From NCBI GenBank assembly GCA_009377445.1, contig WHUA01000009.1, forward strand, positions 62,001 through 126,000: 64,000 bases of DNA. Reading direction: 5' to 3'. A model generated the notes under the pieces. The model was not told where the DNA came from, ran no database searches, and was given only the letters and a program-made list of their open reading frames with translations. This DNA is from Alphaproteobacteria bacterium. Lineage in GTDB: Bacteria > Pseudomonadota > Alphaproteobacteria > UBA8366. Positions 58,804 to 64,000 of this stretch are shown piece after piece; positions within the stretch are counted from its first letter, which is position 1; each line of letters opens with the position of its first letter. Position numbers and translations under genes: made by a program.

Positions 58804-58921
58804 CGGCATTCCCCCGGCGGAAAATGGTGTATTATTCTCCAATCGAAACGACCTCGCCAACGATTGGACATCCGCCCCAATGCCCGCCGCCGACTTCACC
58901 GCGCTCTGACGCCCCGCATCG

Positions 58922-60052
58922 ATGCTGCTCCTCGAACAAGATGCAAAAGAGCTGCTGGCGATACAGGGCATCCCGATTCCCGGCGCCATCCGCCTGGCGC
59001 AGGTTCCCGCGGTCGGCCCGGTCGAGGATGAAGGCAAGTCGGGCCCTTGGGTCGTCAAGCCGCAGATCCTGAGCGCCTCGGCCGCAAGCGCAGCGAGCGC
59101 GGTCATCGCGATGACGAACGCGGAAGTGGCCGCCGCAGCGGCCGCGCTGCTGAACAACACGATCGACGGCCAGACGGTCCGCTCCGTGCTCGTCGAGCGG
59201 CAGATGACGGCTCGCGGCGCCGCTTACCTGTCCTTTCGATGCGATCCGCAGAGCGCCGGAATCCGCATCGGCATCCGCGCCGGCGATGCCGCATTGCTGA
59301 GCGAGACGGTTGCGCCCGACCCCACCGCGGTCATCGCTTGCGTCAACCGCCTGTCCGCCTCCCTTCCCGTCGAGGCTCGGGCCTGCGTCGCGGAGGCGGG
59401 ACGCATGCTGGCGCCGCTCTATTTCGGCTATGAAGCGGCGCTGCTGGAGATCGATCCGCTGACGATCCTGCCGGACGGGACCTGGGCCGTCGGCGACGTC
59501 AGGCTGGCGATCGACGAGAACGCGCTGTTTCGTCATCCCGAGCTGATCTCCCTGGTGGACCGCCGCGACTACGCCTATGGCGATGTCCGCCGGCTCCGCG
59601 CCCACGGAATCGACCACCGTGTCCTGGATCCCGGCGGCACGGTTGCGGCGATTGCCGCGGGGGCCGGCCATTGCGCCTGCCTGCTGGACGAGATGATCGC
59701 CCGCGGATTGAGGCCGCATAGCTTCATGGATGCCGGACCTGCGGCGCTCGACGGCGCGCCGGAGCGCCTGTGCGCCGCCATCGATTGGCTCGAGGAAGCC
59801 GCGCCGCTGCGATGCGTTCTTCTCGCCGCCGGCGACGGCGCCGTCGATCTGTCCGCCTTCGCCGGCCAGCTTGCGGCAGCGCTCGCCCAGAGGCCCGGTT
59901 TCGCCACGCCGATGGTTGTCCGCCTGGCCGGCGCCGGCGCCGGCGCGGCGGGCGCGATCCTGCAGCAGGCCTACGCGCATGCCGAGCTGGAGCCGGATCT
60001 TGACGCCGCGCTCGACCGCGTCGCGGCGCACGCCGCCGGGGCGCCCGGATGA
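58922..60052 (+). CDS. Degenerate succinyl-CoA ligase beta subunit-like protein
   Basis: A 376-residue homologue of SucC. The start LLLEQDAKELLAIQGIPIPGAI, the metal-site region LLEIDPLTILPDGTWAVGDVRLAIDENALFRHPEL and a degenerate GAGHCACLLDEMIARG are recognisable. The ATP-grasp glycine-rich loop (normally VHAGGRGKAGGV) is replaced by an Ala/Ser run SASAASAASAV without its basic residues, so ordinary ATP use is doubtful. Overlaps the SucD-like gene by ATGA. Confidence 0.72.
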   Translation: MLLLEQDAKELLAIQGIPIPGAIRLAQVPAVGPVEDEGKSGPWVVKPQILSASAASAASAVIAMTNAEVAAAAAALLNNTIDGQTVRSVLVERQMTARGAAYLSFRCDPQSAGIRIGIRAGDAALLSETVAPDPTAVIACVNRLSASLPVEARACVAEAGRMLAPLYFGYEAALLEIDPLTILPDGTWAVGDVRLAIDENALFRHPELISLVDRRDYAYGDVRRLRAHGIDHRVLDPGGTVAAIAAGAGHCACLLDEMIARGLRPHSFMDAGPAALDGAPERLCAAIDWLEEAAPLRCVLLAAGDGAVDLSAFAGQLAAALAQRPGFATPMVVRLAGAGAGAAGAILQQAYAHAELEPDLDAALDRVAAHAAGAPG

Positions 60053-60927
60053 GCCTGGATCTCAGGCTGACCTCCGAAACGCCCGTCATCCTTCAGGGCA
60101 TGGAGCGCGAGACGGGCCGGCGCTGGGCCGAGGCCATGCGCCGCTATGGCACGCGCGTCGCCGGCTGGGTCTCGCCCCCAGCCACGGCAGCTACGGACGC
60201 CGATGCCGGCGGCCTGCCCGTCTTCCCGTCCTGTGCCGAGGCGTTGGCCGCGACGAGCGCCGAGGCCTGCGTTTCCATGGTGGAGCCCCGGCTCGCCGCA
60301 GACGCCATCCTCGAGGCGGCGGATACCGGGCTCCGGCTGATCGTTTCGCTCACGCCCGGCGTGCCGCTGCACGACGCCGTGCGGGTGCGCCGCCGCATTC
60401 GCGATCTGCGGACCACCCTCGTCGGCACCGGCAGCTCGGGCATCGCCGTTCCCGCCGCGCGCGTGAAGCTGGGCTCGATCCCGGACCACTGCCTGGCGCC
60501 GGGCCGTTTCGCGCTGCTATCGGCATCCGCCAGCCTGGCCTCCGAAGCGGGCTACCAGATGGTGCAATCCGGGCTCGGCCAGTCGCTCTACATCGACGCC
60601 GGCAGCCACATCATCAAGGGTACTCCGATGGAGGACCTGCCGGCCTTGCTGCAAGCCGACGCGGCGACGGAGGCGGTCGTCTTCCTGGGAACGCCGCGCG
60701 GCGCCGGAGAGGAGGAGTTCGCCGGGGCGATGCGGCGCTCCGGCCTCATGAAGCCGGTTTTCGCGTATGTCGCCGGGCATACGCTTGCCGACGGGGCGTT
60801 CGGCGGCTTCTGGCCGCCGCCGGGGACACCCGGACTGCTGCCGGTCGCCGGCAAGCAGGCCGCGCTGGAAGCGGCAGGCGCCGAGGTTTACAATTCGCTC
60901 GGCGCTCTTATAAAGGCCCTCAAATAA
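60049..60927 (+). CDS. SucD-like protein lacking the phosphohistidine
   Basis: A 292-residue homologue of succinyl-CoA ligase alpha. Aligned by eye with E. coli SucD: YGTRVAGWVSP, LPVFPSCAEALAAT, ILEAADTGLRLIVSLTPGVP, and LGTPRGAGEEEFA (for IGEIGGSAEEEA) all match. The catalytic GHAGA histidine is missing (GAFGGFWPPPGT instead), and the MIGPNCPG loop is LVGTGSSG. It cannot work as a normal CoA ligase. It is coupled to the SucC-like gene and 66 nt ahead of an acyl-CoA dehydrogenase. Confidence 0.75.
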   Translation: MSLDLRLTSETPVILQGMERETGRRWAEAMRRYGTRVAGWVSPPATAATDADAGGLPVFPSCAEALAATSAEACVSMVEPRLAADAILEAADTGLRLIVSLTPGVPLHDAVRVRRRIRDLRTTLVGTGSSGIAVPAARVKLGSIPDHCLAPGRFALLSASASLASEAGYQMVQSGLGQSLYIDAGSHIIKGTPMEDLPALLQADAATEAVVFLGTPRGAGEEEFAGAMRRSGLMKPVFAYVAGHTLADGAFGGFWPPPGTPGLLPVAGKQAALEAAGAEVYNSLGALIKALK

Positions 60928-60993
60928 AAGCCTTGGGGGCCGCCACCTGTAGTCATCCCCCCGGCGCCACACGCTTTCTAGAGGAGATCGGAG

Positions 60994-62160
60994 TTGCTGG
61001 ATTTCTCGCTGACCAGCGATCAACGCCAGATGCTGGAGACCGTCGAGCGCATTCGCAAGGACGTGATCGAGCCGAACGCCATGCGCTGGCTGGACGGCAC
61101 CTTCCCCTACGACAACATGAAAGTACTCGCGGAGGCCGGCATCCTGGGCATGACCGTGCCCGAGGAATACGGCGGCATGGGCGCCAGCGTCCTCGACACC
61201 GTGCTCGTGCTCGAAGAGATCGCCAAGGGCTGCTACGTGACCTCGATGGCGGTGCTGGGCGAGGTCGGCGTGCAATGCCGCATCGTCGCCACCTACGGCT
61301 CCGACGCCTTCAAGCAGAAATGGCTGCCCAAGATCGCCAGCGGCGACTGCATCCTCGCCGTCTGCATGACCGAGCCGAACGTCGGCACCGACCTCGGCAA
61401 CATGACGACCAATGCCGTGGTCAAGGGCGACCGCGTCGTGATCAATGGGACCAAGACCCTGATCAGCCGGGTCGAGGAAGCCGATGTCTACGTCGTCTTC
61501 ACCCGCGTGAACGGCGTGCCGGGCAGCAAGGGCATCGGCTGCGTCCTGCTGGAGAAGACGAAGGGCCTCAAGCAGACCGGCCGGTTCCAGACCATCGGCG
61601 GCGAGCACCTGGCCGAGCTGCAGTTCGACAATGTCGAGGCGCCGGTCGAGAACCTGGTGCTGAAGGAAGACTCGCTCCGGAAGCTGATGAGCGCCTTCAA
61701 CACGCAGCGCTGCCTCAACCCGGCCATCTGCCTCGGCCTCGCGGAATCCTCGCTCGAGCATTCGGTGCGCTACCTGCGCGACCGCAGCGCCTTCGGCCAT
61801 CCGATCGGCGATTTCCAGGGCATGCGCTGGAAGGTGGCGGACATGCTAATCCAGATCGAGGCGGGCCGCGGCCTGCTCTACCGGGCGGCCGCCACCGCAG
61901 ACCCCTTCCCCGAGCCGACGCTGGCCGCGATCGCCAAGGTGTTCGTCAACGAGATGTCGATCAAGGTGTGCAGCGAAGGCGTGCAGGTCCACGGCGGCTA
62001 CGGCTTCCTCGAGGAGTTCGCGGTCGCCCGCAACTACACCGGCGTGCGCTACGGCACGCTCGGCGGCGGCACGACGGAGACGCTGCGCAACCTGATCGGC
62101 CGCAGGCTGGTCGACCGCATGGACCTCGAAAGCGGAATCGCCGGACTAGAGTTCTTCTAG
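60994..62160 (+). CDS. Acyl-CoA dehydrogenase family protein with unusual active site
   Basis: A 388-residue FAD enzyme with TTG start and a GAGGAG ribosome-binding site. FSLTSDQRQMLETVERI, MTEPNVGTDLGNM, DRSAFGHPIGDFQGMRWKVADM and GVQVHGGYGFLEEF are family markers. The usual catalytic glutamate (YEGTSEI) is replaced: the sequence is LGGGTTETLRN. The alternative helix-G glutamate of long-chain and isovaleryl enzymes is also not apparent (NTQRCLNPAI). So the base may differ or the reaction may be different. It follows the SucCD-like pair. Confidence 0.85.
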   Translation: MLDFSLTSDQRQMLETVERIRKDVIEPNAMRWLDGTFPYDNMKVLAEAGILGMTVPEEYGGMGASVLDTVLVLEEIAKGCYVTSMAVLGEVGVQCRIVATYGSDAFKQKWLPKIASGDCILAVCMTEPNVGTDLGNMTTNAVVKGDRVVINGTKTLISRVEEADVYVVFTRVNGVPGSKGIGCVLLEKTKGLKQTGRFQTIGGEHLAELQFDNVEAPVENLVLKEDSLRKLMSAFNTQRCLNPAICLGLAESSLEHSVRYLRDRSAFGHPIGDFQGMRWKVADMLIQIEAGRGLLYRAAATADPFPEPTLAAIAKVFVNEMSIKVCSEGVQVHGGYGFLEEFAVARNYTGVRYGTLGGGTTETLRNLIGRRLVDRMDLESGIAGLEFF

Positions 62161-62204
62161 CCCGGCGACCCCGGATGCAACGCCTAGCGAGACCTAGCTG
62201 ACCG

Positions 62205-63824
62205 CTACTTGGACAGGCGGAGCTGCGAGACGTTCACGGCGATGGCCTGGAACGCCGCCGCCAGCTCGGTGCCGCCGTCGGCCATGTAGACGTAGGACGG
62301 GTCGGTCGCGCACAGCTCGATGATGTCCTCGGCTTCCGTCAAGCCGCCGATGTTGAACCCGACCGTGTAGATCAGGATGCCGGCCGTCTTCATCGCGGCG
62401 CACAACTGCAGGGCCTGGCTGTAGGAGCTGCCGTGTCCTGCGTGCTGCGCGGCAACGCCATTCGTGGCGTCCTTGTCGATCTTGTAGGAGTTGGAGCCGC
62501 TGCCGCTTCCCGAATCCTGGGCCACCACGCCGTCGGCATAGCCGGTATTGAACTCGCCGTCCGTCATGATGATCGCGACCTTCAGCAGCTCGTCGGCGCC
62601 GTAGGCGGCCGGCTGGCTGTCGGCCGGCCACAGGTAGCCGAAGTTCGGGGAAATCATGTACCAGCCCCAGGCTATGCCGGTCTGTCCGGCTGTCGAACCC
62701 AGGGCGTCGAAGTCGTCGATCGCGTCCTTAAGCAGCGTCTTGTCGCTGGTGAGAGGAACGATCTCACTCGCCGGACAAGGATTGTTCGGCGCCGGATAAT
62801 GAATTCCAACCAGCGCGGTGCTGGGCGCGACGTCAGTATAGGCATCCGCGCCCGTCCGCTCGGTCGCGCAGGTGCTCGGCTGGAAGGTCTGCAAGTCGTC
62901 GTTCGCGTTGGTGAAGCGGAAATACTGGCAGCCTGTGACCGTACACCAGATATTTCCGTCCGAGCTGTAGTTGGAATAGCCCGAGCCGTCGATGTTGCTG
63001 CTATTGCTCTCGTTTCGAAGCTCGAACGTGTTGGCCGTCGGATCGTCGACCGAAAAGAACTTGTTGTTGAGCTGCCACATCCCGCTGACGCCGTTGACGT
63101 ATACCTTGTCATTATCCGCGAAGCCATGCGACGTCGCGCTGACGGCAACGGGATTGGTCTTCGTCGCATTGCTCATGGGCTTCGCGGGCGGTATGGCGCC
63201 GCGCACTTGCGCCGCGAAGGCGCCCACATTCACGCCGGCCGCGTAGGGAACGAGCGCCACCTTCGAATAGTGCGGGCTCTGGGAATCCTTGACGATGATG
63301 TCGACCAGGTCCTTCGCCGCTTCCCTCAAATCTATGATCGGCTGGCCGCCCATCGAACCGGTGATGTCGAGCACGAGCGACACTTCGAGGTTGACCGAGC
63401 TCAGCTTCACCTCGGTATTGCCCCCGACTTCCATATTGTTCACCCCGAGCACCCGCATCAGGCTGGTGCTCATGCTGGCGGACGCATCGAGCGTAATGGT
63501 GTTGTTGCCCGGGTTGACGACGACGGTGGGGCCGGTGATCGTCGCGCCCATGTAATTGTCGGGGAAATTCGCATGGAAGAATTTGTCGATCATCAGATCG
63601 CGCTTCACCGGGTCATCCATGTGGCGCCCGCCGGCGAGCGCGGCTGAATCCAGCGCGTAGCTCAGCCTGCTCTTCATCAGGTATCCCCGCGCGGTATCCA
63701 CCGCGAGGCCGGTGAACGCAACGAGCGGAATGATCGTCGCGGCAAGGAAGGTAGCAATGCCGCCGCGCCGATCCTGCACAACGCCGAAAAGGGCGTTATG
63801 GATGATCTCCACCACACGCTTCAT
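62205..63824 (-). CDS. TadG-like pilus-associated protein with vWA domain
   Basis: A 539-residue protein. A short cytoplasmic start and one membrane helix (GGIATFLAATIIPLVAFTGLAVD) form the TadE/G-type N-terminus. A von Willebrand A domain follows with the MIDAS DITGSMGG (about 155); its later MIDAS residues appear in IIMTDGEFNTG. A central ~200-residue insertion is rich in Asn/Ser/Gly. Tight-adherence (Flp) pili use TadG for envelope anchoring. No other tad genes are in the window. Start at 63824 is preferred over 63857. Confidence 0.83.
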   Translation of the reverse strand: MKRVVEIIHNALFGVVQDRRGGIATFLAATIIPLVAFTGLAVDTARGYLMKSRLSYALDSAALAGGRHMDDPVKRDLMIDKFFHANFPDNYMGATITGPTVVVNPGNNTITLDASASMSTSLMRVLGVNNMEVGGNTEVKLSSVNLEVSLVLDITGSMGGQPIIDLREAAKDLVDIIVKDSQSPHYSKVALVPYAAGVNVGAFAAQVRGAIPPAKPMSNATKTNPVAVSATSHGFADNDKVYVNGVSGMWQLNNKFFSVDDPTANTFELRNESNSSNIDGSGYSNYSSDGNIWCTVTGCQYFRFTNANDDLQTFQPSTCATERTGADAYTDVAPSTALVGIHYPAPNNPCPASEIVPLTSDKTLLKDAIDDFDALGSTAGQTGIAWGWYMISPNFGYLWPADSQPAAYGADELLKVAIIMTDGEFNTGYADGVVAQDSGSGSGSNSYKIDKDATNGVAAQHAGHGSSYSQALQLCAAMKTAGILIYTVGFNIGGLTEAEDIIELCATDPSYVYMADGGTELAAAFQAIAVNVSQLRLSK

Positions 63825-63857
63825 GGCGATTTTCCCTCGATCCAAGATGAATAACAT

Positions 63858-64000
63858 CCCCGATTACAATAATACGCCAAGTATTACTTTAGCGTCTACT
63901 ATTTATTTTACTATTTATTAATTAATTATTAATTAACTATAATGAAAATGGCGAAATGTGATGCTCGACATATCGATTAAAATCTTATCTCGGCAGTATA
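63858..64000. other. AT-rich end region, upstream of the TadG-like gene
   Basis: Strikingly AT-rich (ATTTATTTTACTATTTATTAATTAATTATTAATTAACT) compared with the rest of the window. It is likely the promoter region of the TadG-like gene and perhaps of a gene beyond the window. Several TAAT/ATTA direct repeats are seen; nothing else. Confidence 0.5.

Noticed and set aside
59730..62201. 823-codon plus-strand frame
   Set aside because: Off-frame shadow of the SucC-like, SucD-like and acyl-CoA dehydrogenase genes.
1..64000. CRISPR array
   Set aside because: No regularly spaced short repeats with unique spacers were found; the repeats present are scattered single elements.

Overview
This window is high-GC, gene-dense DNA that reads like an alphaproteobacterium, most plausibly a Rhodospirillales-type soil or marine heterotroph. 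The clues are an NDUFS4-like complex I subunit gene, a Bug/TctC-type solute receptor, a BKACE enzyme, an F420-type luciferase-like oxidoreductase, a PAS_5-type protein, a TadG-like pilus protein, and several families of short dispersed palindromic repeats between genes. This is inference; there is no rRNA or phylogenetic marker here to settle it.

Layout. 1-8.2 kb: the end of a PAS-domain gene, a ChaC-type gamma-glutamylcyclotransferase, secreted or lipoprotein unknowns, then a NUDIX hydrolase, cysteine synthase and an AlaX editing protein. 8.2-17.8 kb: a CapK/PaaK-like ligase, a sulfurtransferase, a GNAT enzyme, aconitase, an AhpD-like protein, a TPR/2-oxoglutarate oxygenase fusion and a Bug receptor with its own promoter and terminator. 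17.8-25 kb: a rearranged patch with cytochrome b561, a GFA gene, a RES/Xre toxin-antitoxin pair, gene fragments, two DUF4823 lipoproteins, an MFS transporter, BKACE and an L-2-hydroxyglutarate oxidase-like enzyme. 25-33 kb: metC-hisI, a GNAT enzyme, a predicted small RNA, an iron permease-like protein, a histidine kinase, an epimerase, a cupin and MsrQ. 33-38 kb: a tightly coupled ManA-GT4-GH130 mannoside cluster. 38-46.4 kb: accessory genes (LysR/GST, SnoaL, truncated SDR, ArsR/AHSA1, AraC/methyltransferase, flavin monooxygenase-like) ending at tRNA-Arg(TCT). 46.4-57 kb: a complex I subunit, a tandem-fused beta-hydroxyacid dehydrogenase coupled to an AhpD-like gene, a VPLPA-CTERM protein, tRNA-Pro(TGG), a crotonase, a TauD-type oxygenase, a quinone oxidoreductase, an N-carbamoyl-D-amino acid hydrolase and an LLM oxidoreductase. 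57-62.2 kb: a three-gene TolQ/ExbD-like membrane module of unknown purpose, then a degenerate SucCD-like pair and an acyl-CoA dehydrogenase. 62.2-64 kb: a TadG/vWA protein and an AT-rich end.

The most promising unexplained items are the proton-channel-like module at 57.1-58.8 kb, a predicted ~128-nt structured RNA at 27.9-28.0 kb, a ~104-bp double-palindrome element present three times, and the SucCD-like pair lacking the catalytic phosphohistidine. Several genes sit between direct repeats or run into repeat sequence at their 3' ends, so small-scale duplication and insertion have clearly shaped this stretch. All calls rest on reading the sequence by eye plus remembered family motifs; no database search was run.
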